The notes beneath the pieces are model-generated. The model was not told the origin of the DNA. It saw nothing but the letters and a program-made list of their open reading frames with translations, and did no database searches. A stretch of DNA of 64,000 nucleotides from Bactericera cockerelli. Its lineage: Eukaryota > Arthropoda > Insecta > Hemiptera > Triozidae. This document shows positions 1-31,300 of this stretch, piece by piece (position 1 is the first letter of the stretch; each line of letters begins with the position of its first letter). The position numbers and the translations under genes are program-made. The stretch spans positions 3,338,702 to 3,402,701 of the forward strand of contig CM044961.1 in NCBI GenBank assembly GCA_024516035.1. The letters run 5' to 3'.

Positions 1-20254
<20,254 letters not shown>

Positions 20255-20281
<27 letters not shown>

Positions 20282-20812
20282 ACCTGGGTTCGAACCTTGG
20301 CGGTGACATATTTTTTTTTACTTTCCCTATCCACCAACCTCAGTGGCTTGATTAATAAGGCAGCGGAGTTGTAACCTGGAGGTCGGTGGTTCAAGTCCCG
20401 GATTCAGCGTAGATTTGGTAAAGCGAGTTTGAGTAGTTGTGATATCACGAAAGTGATTAACACAAATATGATAACTTAACTTAACTTACTTTCCTTATCC
20501 TATTTTTTTTCCTGCTCAGGCTTAACCAGTGTTGTTATTGTATCTGTCTGCTTAAGATTCCTATTAGAAACTATGATACGCTGAGTCAAACCCAGGTCTA
20601 CTCGACTGCAATTGAGTAGACCTGGGTTCAAACCTTGGCGGTGACATTTTTTTTTTGTTTGCTGCTTAGACTTAGCCAGTGTTGTCAATGTATCTGCCCG
20701 CTTAATAATCCTATTAGAAACTATGATACGCTGAGTTAAGCAGTGGAAGAGACGTGTGGCTTCCCAGTCGAGTAGACCTGGGTTCGAACCTTGGCGGTGA
20801 CTTTCCCCACCG
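20255..20812 (+). repeat. Repeated Smurf coding end fused to tRNA-like sequence
   Basis: The coding end and following bases (GAGACGTGTGGCTTTGCCG then TCGAGTAGACCTGGGTTCG) recur at 20747-20805 with a changed base (GGCTTCCCAG), and GAGTAGACCTGGGTTCAAAC recurs at 20614. All are followed by TTGGCGGTGAC. The GGGTTCGAACC looks like a box B. Confidence 0.85.
20330..20480 (+). mobile_element. SINE-D copy
   Basis: Head ACCTCAGTGGCTTGATTAAT, box B region AACCTGGAGGTCGGTGGTTC, tail TGATTAACACAAATATGATA. Confidence 0.87.
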
Positions 20813-21009
20813 CAGGGAACTCACACACCTGCTATATTAAAAAAAAAAATATTGTTATACATACATTATTTTTTAAACATTGTTTAACATCATTTTATTT
20901 TACAATAACATCACCCTTGACCCTTGACCAAGGAAAGGGTAAAATGAGAGGCGCTAATTTTTTAATTTTTTTTTTGACAATTTTCAATTATTATTATTAT
21001 TATCTCAAG

Positions 21010-21175
21010 CTTTATTAGAAGGACAAAGTATATAAATATAATATTTACAGTTTGAAAATGAATAAATGATAAAATATTTTGAAAATAAATAATAAAGAAG
21101 AAAATAATACTAATGTCCTAACTAAACGGCGGGCGGGGTTATAGCCTGCGCCAATCTCTTCCACCGAACCCTTCG
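21010..21175 (-). repeat. Repeat L copy
   Basis: AAGCTTTATTAGAAGGACAA to GCGGGGTTATAGCC and CTCTTCCACCGAACCC; extra GGGC in the core. Confidence 0.83.
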
Positions 21176-21286
21176 TTGAGTTTGAAAGATTCGAGAGCGT
21201 TTCACTGCCTTCTTAATTTCGTGTGAGTTCAGTCACTTGATAGGCATAAGGTCTGTGTTCCTTAGTTATTACTTCGAGTTTATTAT

Positions 21287-21655
21287 TGTTGTTGTAACCA
21301 GCTTGGCTACAGCTGGGGGGGAGTGATGGTCTCCAGCCAACTTGAGTGGAAAAATTAGCTCCTTCTAAACCAGTTGGTTCTGGGGGCCCTTGTTAATTAT
21401 TAGCCTCCTTGTATAAACTTGATGAAAATATCAAGTTTAGCGAACATCAAACACGATGATGCTACTCATTGATGAACCACATATTTCTATATGCGATCAA
21501 CCATCGTGAGAACTTGAGCTTTTTATTTATAAGCCATTAAACCCTTGGGAAACTGCCTGGCTTGTGAGGGTTGGCTAGTCCGTTCTCTGTTTATAGTCCT
21601 CTAGCGAGACACTGGTATTCTCCCTGTTTAACGTCCCCCAGCCAGATAACTTGGA
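21287..21655 (+). repeat. Repeat P/I composite
   Basis: TTGTTGTAACCAGCTTGGCT, GGTCTCCAGCCAACTTGAG, ATTTCTATATGCGATCAACC and GTCCTCTAGCGAGACACTGG to GTTTAACGTCCCCCAGCCAG. Includes the repeat I motif GGGGGCCCTTGTTAATTATT at 21386, so P and I are parts of one family. Confidence 0.8.
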
Positions 21656-21787
21656 TTAACATTTTTGTAATTAGATACCTTGATTATGATTAGTATTTAT
21701 CATCATTAATGTGAATTCAAACGTCAAATAACACTGAAACTATGTTTCAAGCACGCCAGTATCACAGCTAACACCTGAATACTATTA

Positions 21788-21968
21788 TTATTACTATTAA
21801 ACACTTTATTAGATATAAAGACATATGTACAGTACAAATAATTATTATATCAATTAAAAATGGAAACAATATTTATAATAAAAAGGAAAAAGAATAGAAA
21901 AATATATGTATAAACATATGTCCTACCTAAAGGGTGAGGTTATTGCCTATGGCAATATCCACCCGACC
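21788..21968 (-). repeat. Repeat L copy
   Basis: AACACTTTATTAGATATAAA to ACCTAAAGGGTGAGGTTATT and CACCCGACCC. Confidence 0.83.
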
Positions 21969-23109
21969 CTCGATCCGACCAAAATATTTTTATTTTTATA
22001 TTTTCTTGTTTTTATCTTTGGAAGAAATTTGTCGAGACCATGACGTTGTACACCTATATCTAAGTAAATGATAGTAAATTATTATTCTAAAGACTGTCGA
22101 CAAATTATTTAAAAAATACTCTCAACAAAATATATATTTATAGAGACAAGTCAATATTCTTTACAGCTTTTTATTATATTATATTCTTATAAAAGCGCAT
22201 ATCAATTTTTTGAAACTTTTTTTTCTGCTATTAAAGTTGTGAACTATAGAAATTATTCTTTTTACGAGAAATTTTGGGTAGTACTATCCATCTTTTTTTG
22301 TCACTTGTGTCCAGAGAAGAAATTGCTCAAGTATTCTGAGTACTTTGATCTCTGGATTACAAATGACAGAAATATATTATCTGTAGTTAAAAAAAACTAT
22401 CTAAGCCTCGAATGAATTTTGGCTATTACAAATGAATTTTTATTATATTTACATTTTTATTTTATACCGTTCTGCATATACCACATGTACATATATTATT
22501 TTAAGAAGACTTTGCTGGCAAATAGTCACATGACCAACAAACATATTCAATGAACAAGTGTCTTATATTTGTGATAATTTTTCAATCTTTATTTTTTTAT
22601 AATAGTTAAATTGGTTCTTTTCAATCCAACAGTTGGTTGGACTTTAAAGAGGACGATTCTAATATTATTTATTTATGTTTATTAGTGCATTATTCAATTA
22701 GTCTGTTGTAATTAATTTTGTAAGCTTTCTATGAATTTCATCTTTATACTTAACTTTATTTTATAAAATGCTGAAAAGATATGTAAGATATGTTTCTCAC
22801 TAAATTAATATGTGGAAATAAACATTTTGACTGTATGGATGTAATGGATGAATTTAATTAGATTATTTTTCTGTCCACTGGAAGAGATTTAGATGTAAGG
22901 TCTTATGCATAACTTATTATCAAGCTGTAAAAAGTAGCTTTAGTTGAAGCCTACCTAAATGAATTTTATTGATTTAGTCCAAGCACTTTTAAACAAATAT
23001 TAGAGTAGTGTTATTAATAATTATTGTAAACTGTAGTATCCCCTGGCTTTTTTATTAGCATTTAACGAACACAACTATTTATCTTATCAGGCTTGTTGCT
23101 TGAGAAACT

Positions 23110-23290
23110 TGTATAAATAAATAAATGTGTTTCTTTGTGTTAAGATATCACAATTTTAGTGGGTAGCGCAGAATTACAGGACTTTTCCGTATCTTTGTTA
23201 TCCTAATAACTTATCTTTGCCCATAATTCCGCCACTGGTCGCTGCTCACATTAAAGCAGAAGCAGCTACTCATTTTTCTTACGAGGTATG
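23110..23290 (-). mobile_element. SINE-B 3' part
   Basis: Reversed TTAGTGGGTAGCGCAGAATT and GCAGCTACTCATTTTTCTTA; the head is missing. Confidence 0.75.
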
Positions 23291-23470
23291 AGAAACTTGT
23301 ATAGATAATTCGTTAATTTAATTAGACATACTACCTGGAAACTTTTTTTCTTTGTATTTTTTTATGTTCCGTGGAACTTGGGGGTCATAATTATGATAGC
23401 ATCTAATAATATCATAATCATCTCAAAATAGAAAACAGACTTTTTGCTTTTATTCTGAATTATAAAATGG

Positions 23471-23615
23471 GCTACCGACCTCAGTAGCTTGATCGATAAG
23501 GCGGCGGACTTGTAACCTGGAGGTCGGTGGTTCGAGTCCTGGTTTCAGCGTAGATTTAGTAAAGCAAGTTTGAGTAGTTGTGATATCACGAGAGTGATAA
23601 ACACAAATATAATAA
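23471..23615 (+). mobile_element. SINE-D copy
   Basis: Complete: ACCTCAGTAGCTTGATCGAT to GTGATAAACACAAATATAAT, box B region GGTCGGTGGTTCGAGTCC. Confidence 0.88.
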
Positions 23616-23764
23616 CATTTTTTGCTTTTTTATGACTAGAGATTAGAACCATTTATAATCTTTAAAAGGTATGATTTTTTTTTATATTAATAGGTAAGTA
23701 TGCACAGTACACATATTATTTATATGAGTACACACAGGTTATTCTAATTTTAAGGTACCAGGAA

Positions 23765-23990
23765 CCAGCCTGGTTTTGACTACTGCCCGTAGTCCAGAGT
23801 TCTCGAGTTCGACGTCCGGTTGGGGCAGACTTTTCTACGAAAATTCTGTTCCATCCAAACACGTGAGGCTGCCATTTCCGGCCCTACCCAGGCTGGGTGA
23901 GGTTAATGTGGGTAGCTGGTACGATTCTCAGCGAATGGAGGGTAAAACCCCCGTCCTGACTACTTCAAATCAGGACGTTAAAACCAAATA
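23765..23990 (+). mobile_element. SINE-E copy
   Basis: GACTACTGCCCGTAGTCCAG, TTCGACGTCCGGTTGGGGC, body CACGTGAGGCTGCCATTTCC to CAGGACGTTAAAACCAA. Confidence 0.83.
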
Positions 23991-25136
23991 GAATCAACTG
24001 GTCACAATAGATCTAAATAGAAGTCGGTGTGATGATTGGTGCTTCTCTTGTGGAACTCCAACCAGTCTATAATGAAAGGTACCAGGATGTAATAGAAATC
24101 CATCACAGATATTTATTCAAAATATTGACCCCCAGCAAGAATCGAACCCGACTTTGAGCAACCTTCAAACATCTGACATGTCTTGCCTCTATCTATTCTT
24201 GCCTTTGAATTCATGTTCGTCAAACGATAAGTTCCAACTATGCTTTCATGTGTATTCAATGCCTCTTCTAAACAAGAATTTATTTTTTGAACATTTCAAT
24301 ACATATTTGACAACCTCAGTGTTTTTAATATTTAATTTAAAACACTTATACATACATTACTAGGATTCGAATTACTTTTTTAATTAATTAAAAAAAGTTC
24401 TCACAACAAAAATATTACCTAATATTAAATATTTATATCCTAATATTTTTTGGAAAAACACTATTAATTATTCAAATGTATTTATGTACTGGCTTCTTAC
24501 TAGACACCACAAAAAAATGTATCTCTCAAATGATATATTCTATTTCCTACATTTGTCCCCTTAAATTGTTCAAGATAGTTTTGTATAGTTATTGAAATTT
24601 ATTCAAATTATTTTAGATTCCTGCCTTTCTTTTTCACTTGTAAATCCAGTGCCTTATTTTAAACTTGTTAATTTTGATCAATATTTTTCTACATATTCTT
24701 AGCGTATTTTGTACTGAGAGTAAAGAACTTATGCAGGCAAGGACTTTTTTTTAGTAGACTAAAAATGGCCTTGACATATAAATGAACGACCAGTCTATAA
24801 AAAATTAAAGAAAAAAATATAAATACTCAACACTTTCCATCAATTGCATTACCTTTGGTACGATTCCTAGTGATAAGGAGGGTAAAACCTAATTGTACAT
24901 TATGAGTCGAGTTTCGTACTGTTAGTCAGTTCTCTGTTACATTTGAACAGGTGACGCAGGGACCAGAGATTTTCTCTGTTATATCGCGATCTATTATATC
25001 CAGCTTCGAATTAAAAATAAAATCAACTTATTTTAATACAAATTTTCCACAAATTTCAAATTATATGTAGCTCCATCCATCTACTGTCATGTGTGCTGTC
25101 TGAATATGTAATATGTATACTTGTATAGCTAACAGC

Positions 25137-25400
25137 GCGCGATTAGCTCAGTGGTTAAGCACTCGCTTGCCATGAGGAAGGTTTCGGGCTCGATCCCCCG
25201 TGCCGACAAAAAATTGTATTATTAATTTGGTTACAATTGTTTGTAAGGGATACCTTCCGGTGCGCTCGTGTTGACCCAGCACCTAATTGGGAAGTATTGT
25301 GTCACTTCTCGCCCATCAGAGGGGAGGTATACTACGGTATGGGTAGGCTACAACACAGACCACAAGCGTCTACAGTAGCTCCGTTTCTGGAATGGCATAG
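25137..25400 (+). mobile_element. SINE-C copy (tRNA-Gly-like head)
   Basis: GCGCGATTAGCTCAGTGGTT, CTCGCTTGCCATG and GGGCTCGATCCCC resemble a tRNA-Gly(GCC) with weak acceptor pairing. Body CTTCCGGTGCGCTCGTGTTG and CACTTCTCGCCCATCAGAGG. After 25385 it continues as a SINE-G body. Confidence 0.85.
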
Positions 25401-25470
25401 ATGTAAAGGTTAAATGCCCTGAAGTAAAGCGAAAGCGGTTCCGGGGCACAGTTACCTTCCTTTTTAAGTA
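25386..25470 (+). mobile_element. SINE-G body fragment
   Basis: TTTCTGGAATGGCATAGATG to GCGAAAGCGGTTCC, joined to the preceding SINE-C. Confidence 0.7.
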
Positions 25471-25579
25471 AGCTTACCTCAGTACAAAATCTGCCACCTA
25501 ATTGCTTTCTCACAGTCGATATTTATTGAACTTTGGTGCTCACCAGGTGTGCAACTTGTTAGGTATACAACTTACAAGT

Positions 25580-25790
25580 CCCCGTGTTTAAGAAACATTC
25601 TACTACTTCTGTCAAAGCGTCCATGTCGTCTAATCCAGAGGTCGCGGGTTCGAAACTCAGCCGGACTTGTTTTCCTTCTAGTTGGGATTTTGACCACATA
25701 ATAATACGTCTTGGGCTTACTGCTGGAATAATGGGACTCATTAACCCACACCGTGCAGTATAAATAAGGCGTTATTATTATACTTCTGAC
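25580..25790 (+). mobile_element. SINE-F copy
   Basis: CCAGAGGTCGCGGGTTCGAA, then TTTGACCACATAATAATACG, TTACTGCTGGAATAATGGGA and TAAATAAGGCGTTATTATTA. The head is degenerate. Confidence 0.82.
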
Positions 25791-26297
25791 TTGGGATTCT
25801 TTTTTTTGCAACCAATGCTCTTAACCACTGAGCCACGGAAACTCGAACCAACAACTTAAGAGTCAAAAGACAGTATTGTGTACCTGGGAAGAGTAGGAAT
25901 AGCGACCTGTTATTCAATTTCTTGTTTTTTCAAACCTTAAAAGAAGGTTATGTACCTTCTTTCTAAGAATGATACAAACGTTTTTTAAAATTCCTCTGCA
26001 AGCAATTCTTTATAATTTTTAAGCTGTCGAAAATATACCACCATTATACTGTGAATAGTAAGATTAATATTGTAATTCTGAGCGTTTTGTTTTATTATCA
26101 TCTCCTTGTTAGACTAGTTTTAAGCATGGCAAATGATTTTACAGGGGTAATTCGGTTTCATATGTGTGCGCGTGCCATTTCCTCTGAGTCCGTTTCAATG
26201 AGCGTACTAGGGGTACAGTGAAAGTGGGACCTCTGGCAAAGAAAATACAAGAGAGTTGGCTGAGATGTTTCGGACATATATTATATTATATTATTGT

Positions 26298-26476
26298 TAT
26301 TATTCAACACTTTATTAGATTTGAATGGATATATGTTAAGTACAAATAATTATTTCAGTGAAAAAAATGGAAACAATATATACAGTAAAAGGAAAAAGAA
26401 TAGAAAAATAAATATAAACATATGTCCTAACTAAAGGACGGGGTTATTGCCTATGGCAATCTCTTCCACCCAATAT
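26298..26476 (-). repeat. Repeat L copy
   Basis: CAACACTTTATTAGATTTGA to AAGGACGGGGTTATTGCC and CTTCCACCCAA. Confidence 0.83.
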
Positions 26477-26689
26477 AGAGCGAAGAGAGAAAAACTATGT
26501 GAGTAAAAGTGAATGGAAGAACTTAAAATAGGCGGTAAAAGAAAGAGAGGAAGACCTCGGGACAACCTGTCCCCGAGAAGTCATAATAATTTCACGAAAG
26601 TGATTAACACTAACACGCCTTGAAAAAAGAAATAGTATCAAATTTCGTTTTGCCAGTGTTCGGAAAATTCCAATCTATATTTTTTCTAT

Positions 26690-26800
26690 TTTCATAGCTT
26701 GATCGGTAAGGCGGCGGACTCGTAATCTGGAGGTCGGTGGTTCAAGTCCCTAGTAGTATAGGCGAGTTTGAGTATTTGTGATGGTATGAGAATCATCAAC
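26690..26800 (+). mobile_element. SINE-D copy, short
   Basis: CATAGCTTGATCGGTAAGGC, CTGGAGGTCGGTGGTTCAAG; body truncated. Confidence 0.8.
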
Positions 26801-26811
26801 ATGATGACAGT

Positions 26812-27050
26812 AGTCACCGTGACCGTGTGGTGTACCACACTAGGCTTACACTCTCGGTGACCTGGGTTCGAATCCCAGCGGAGTTGGAATTTTTCGTCTC
26901 TGTACATTAATTATGAGGAGCGACCAGTGGTGCAGTTAAGGGCAAATGATAAGCAAGAATATAAACGAAACGGAAAAAAAGTCCTATAATTCTGCGCTGT
27001 ATCCACCTAAATTGTACTATAATAACACAATGAATACATGTTTATTTAGC
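26812..27050 (+). mobile_element. SINE-B copy, degenerate
   Basis: GTCACCGTGACCGTGTGGTG, box B CTGGGTTCGAATCCCAGCG, and the long-form 3' part TAATTCTGCGCTG. Confidence 0.78.
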
Positions 27051-27837
27051 TGTTATGACTAACACAATTGTTGTAACTAGTTTTTTCGACTAATTAGTAA
27101 TCATTTCTGAGGGGATCAATAAGTTCGACTGTTTCGATATCTCAAGTCATTTGAGCCGTGGATTTTACGCCCATCCTTCATCCAGCCTAGATTTGGCAGG
27201 GAAGCCTTAAAACTTAAAGAAGAGAAATTCTGCTAAGATTTATTTCGGATGAAAGTGGAAATTCTGCTAGATACATATAACTTTTCCCCGCTAGGCTGCA
27301 GCACTTGCGGTAAGACGTTTTGCGATGTTGCAATCTCTAGTGTATTGGCAACACTGTATTTTTATCACTTTTCTTGTGGATATTTGAATTTGAATTTTCT
27401 ATCTAACAAAAATCCTTGATAACATTCTATTTCAATAGTACTTTACAACTTTAGAAAATGCTGAATTCGCTAGTATTTTTCTCATGAAGGCATTTGTCTT
27501 GTAAAAGAGGTAAGAACTTTTGTCCAATAACAAACAAAAAAATAAATCCAACAGCCTCTAAGGAGCCTTTTTATTCTTAATAGCATAGTTACTAAGAAAG
27601 TTCCCTAATGCCTTTTTTGATCTATGTGGACAACTTATGCTCTCACTGAGGGTCTGAGGCATGTTTTCTTATAATTTCATTCTATACATTAGAATTTGAG
27701 TGAGATATAATATTTTACAGTAGAATCTTGATAACTCTAAATCCCAATAGATCAAAAATCCCTTTAACTGAAAATTTGCCCTTGTTGAAATTTGCTCCTT
27801 ATTTGGAATCCCCATAACTTTAAACTCTCAATAATAA

Positions 27838-27930
27838 TTGTCAAGTAGTTAAAACACTAGTCTGGTCATCCAGGTAGTGTAGGGATCTGTTGGTTGAAAT
27901 CCCAACCAGTGCATGAATTTTTTCTCATCT
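27838..27930 (+). mobile_element. SINE-A head fragment
   Basis: TCTGGTCATCCAGGTAGTGT and a mutated box B (GGTTGAAATCCC). Confidence 0.75.
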
Positions 27931-28219
27931 CACACAATACACATACTTGTAGCTCTCAAGGAAACTGGTAAATTATTTTCTTCAATTTTACCTAAATATT
28001 TAAAATCTAAAGTGATAAGACCATGCAGTTGAAAACAATGTAAAATCCAAATTAAAAAAAAAAAAAAAAAATCCCCTTGAAGTTACAGTATCTGTTGTAC
28101 TCAATGCCAATCTTTTCCTCAGCCAACATTTTTACACAAATTATGTGTACTCGGTACTTAACCTAGTTCTGATGGCAACATTTTTCCTTTGATTGATTCC
28201 AGAATTTCCAGTGCACAAT

Positions 28220-28309
28220 ATGGACTACATGAATATATCTGACGGGGAAGAAGCAGATCTGCTAGATGGATCTGCAGCCAAGAGAACTAAAACACAGCAA
28301 GATACTGAG
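28220..28309 (+). CDS. Tango10: Tango10 exon 1 (start)
   Basis: ATG at 28220 in the context ACAATATGG; reads MDYMNISDGEEADLL and AAKRTKTQQDTE. Donor GTAAGC at 28310, phase 0. An acceptor-like TTGATTCCAG at 28192-28201 suggests an upstream non-coding exon. Confidence 0.82.
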
Positions 28310-31300
28310 GTAAGCAAATATCTCCCAGTCGATTGAAGTAGGTAGTTTACTACTTTGTGGTCAAAAGTAACATTAAGCTCAGTGGCAAGATAATTGATTG
28401 CCATTTGGAAGGTCTTGGATAGAACCCCAGAGCTGAAAAAAATTGTGTTAAAAAATGAAAAATTGTTAAAAGAATACATACTGAAAACTAATATTGTGAT
28501 GTGATTTTTCCTTTTTTAATCTAACTTATTTGCCTTTTATTCTCTCAACAAAAGAGAAATTTTGAATTAACTCATTAAGTTTTTCCATTTGTCCTTTTTC
28601 TAGATTGACAACTCAAAACATCTTGTTACCAAGATTGCAACATTGTATGCTGAACGTCTCATGAATGATATTTGCTTGGAAGTTGATGGTGTTGAATATC
28701 CAGCACACAGGATAATACTCTGTACATCCAGTGAAGTATTTCAGGTATAAAACATTTGTTCAAGTTGCATGGAAAATAATAATATAATACATACAAACCA
28801 ACACCATTAAATTTATAGTGAGTGAATTCATAATAATATGAATATCACATTATTTATATTGCCCGAGTAGGACTGATGAGTCCCATTATTCCAGCTGTAA
28901 GACATATTTACATGTGGCCAAAACGCCAAATGGGAGGATAACTTGTCATGTCCTGGTTGGGTTTTTCACCACGACCTCTGGAATCTCTGGATTCACAGAG
29001 CCGCCTTTACCACTGAGCTATTTTATTATTATTATTGACTTTCAATGGTTACTGACCCGGAGGTTGTAGATTCGAATCCCGGCCGTGAAAAATTCTGATC
29101 AAATTTATCTATTTCCAGAATGGATGCAAAGGTAAAGTAATACAAAAATGCCCTGAAGTAATACAAAAATGATTCCTGTACAGTTACCTTTAAAAAATCA
29201 AAGGACTGGGTCTACAAAACGTGTTTGGCTATAGGAATGCACAATATGTAGGTGAATTGATGGTGACCCCTATCCAATTGTCCATACCATACAGCATACA
29301 GGTCAATTAAAAAATCTGTTAGATTTTTTTTTAAAATAATTATCTACATTTTATTTTTGTGTAGAAAATAACAAAGCAATTACTGACAATGGCTATTAAT
29401 AATTATTTTATCTTCACAGGTCATGTTGATGAATTCCAACTGGTCCGAGTCACAAACCAATCGAGTAGTTCTACAAGAGACCAAAGCCTGTGCAGAGATA
29501 TTTGAGAAATTTCTCCGCTACTTCTACACAGGCCAGATATCTATTAATGAGTCAACTGTGATGCCTATTATTACACTTGCAGACAAGTACATTGTCAAGG
29601 TAAAATTATATCCTTAAAAAATCTATTTTTTTCTAAAAAAGACATATTTTTCTAAATTATATCCTTAAATCCTGTTCACAATAGTGATAATTAGGGCTTC
29701 TCTTGTGGGACTCCAACCAGTATATAAGGATATAACTAAAAGACTTCTATTTTATTGTAAGATATTGTAAAATGTAAAGCTTGGATTGTAACGCCAGTGT
29801 CGATGGCGCGTTGAATGCACCGTTTCTCGTAGGACCACCGAAGTTTATCAACGTCCAGCGAGGTGAAGAATGCTGGCATTCCGGCCTAACCCGGCTAACG
29901 TGGGTAGCAGGTTTATGAATTTCTGTGAATGGACCATGCAGTTGAAAGCAATGTTAAACCCAATTTAAAAAAAATGGATTGTAACTTTATAAACTCACAT
30001 TGTATGTGCTTTCCCACTTCCTCAGGATCTCATGCAGGTGTGTACGGACTACATGTGCAATCACATAGCTTCCTCAGAAAACTATGTAGTTTCCTGGTAT
30101 CAGTATACGCTGGGCCTTGGTCACTTGGCACACAACATGGTTGCACAGGTATGTTTTTTTCAACATGTTTACGTGAATCTCGTAGCTATTGCTGCAATCA
30201 GGATATCCAAATTCAGGTAGACACAAGATAAATAAGTAATGATCTGGACTAATAAGCCATCACGAATAGCTCAGTGGTTAAGCACTCGCCATGCGAAAGG
30301 TCCTAGGTTCGAACCCCGCGCCGACAAAAATTTGTATTCAAAATTTGGTTACAAATTCCGGCTTCCGGTGCGCTCATGTTGACCCAGCACCTAAAATAGG
30401 AAGTATTGTGTCACTTCTCGCCCATCAGAGGGGAGGCACACTACGGGATGAGTAGGCTACAACACAGACCACAGTAGCTGTTGTTTCATGGCTACGAAAT
30501 AAAAACGGCTGTGAAACACTCATCTTTATATAAAAAAAAATAGCAGCCCTCCAACGAATTCTATCTTGTGCCTCACTCTACCACTAGGTAAAACTCCCAT
30601 CTCTTGACTATCTTCATTGATGTTGTCCTCCCAACGCATTCTTGGTCTGCCTCTTGTTCTTAATCAATCAGGATGCAGGTGTGCGCGTTACCCATTAAAA
30701 AATAAAATTCATTTTGTTTCTATTTATTTTTACAATTCTGGATACGATACTCGGAAGCAATAAAATAACCATTTTATTACAGGCCTGTGAAAATTTCATC
30801 AAGTGGAACTTTGAAGCTGTAGCTGTGACAAATGACTTCCTCAACTTCACTACGGAAAATCTCTGCAAATTTCTCACACAAAATGATATTGTTGTTCAGA
30901 ACGAAATGGCCCTTCTTCAGTAAGTCGAATCATCCGATTTCAATTTAGTTTTTATTGCCTTGATATTCATGACAAAAAAACTATCACAGACAAACTTATT
31001 CATCAAAACCATGTTGAATACACCAGTTCTCTGTCACTCAAGTTAAGCAACGTTCCACGATATAAGGACATGGATGGATGACCATTCAAATTTGATCCCT
31101 CATGATGGCTATACTCCCAGCCCATTTTTCGAAAATGGCATCCAATGGAGATACTTTTGATTCAGATCCAAGATAATTCAGTTTTGAATACAACTAGGTA
31201 CAGAATGATGGGTATTAGGTATTTACTTGGGAAACTTACTTATAATGGTTATACACAGACATGAGAACTATTTACACTTCTTTTCAACACGGTCAAGTTT

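Larger units (their letters stand above)
20282..28219. other. Intergenic region between Smurf and Tango10
   Basis: Mostly degenerate repeats. Stretches with nothing recognised are 21970-23100 (AT-rich, possible Smurf 3' UTR or diffuse intergenic; AATAAA at about 22817 and 23114), 23995-25130, 25860-26290 and 27055-27830. The Smurf polyadenylation site and Tango10 promoter cannot be placed. Confidence 0.5.
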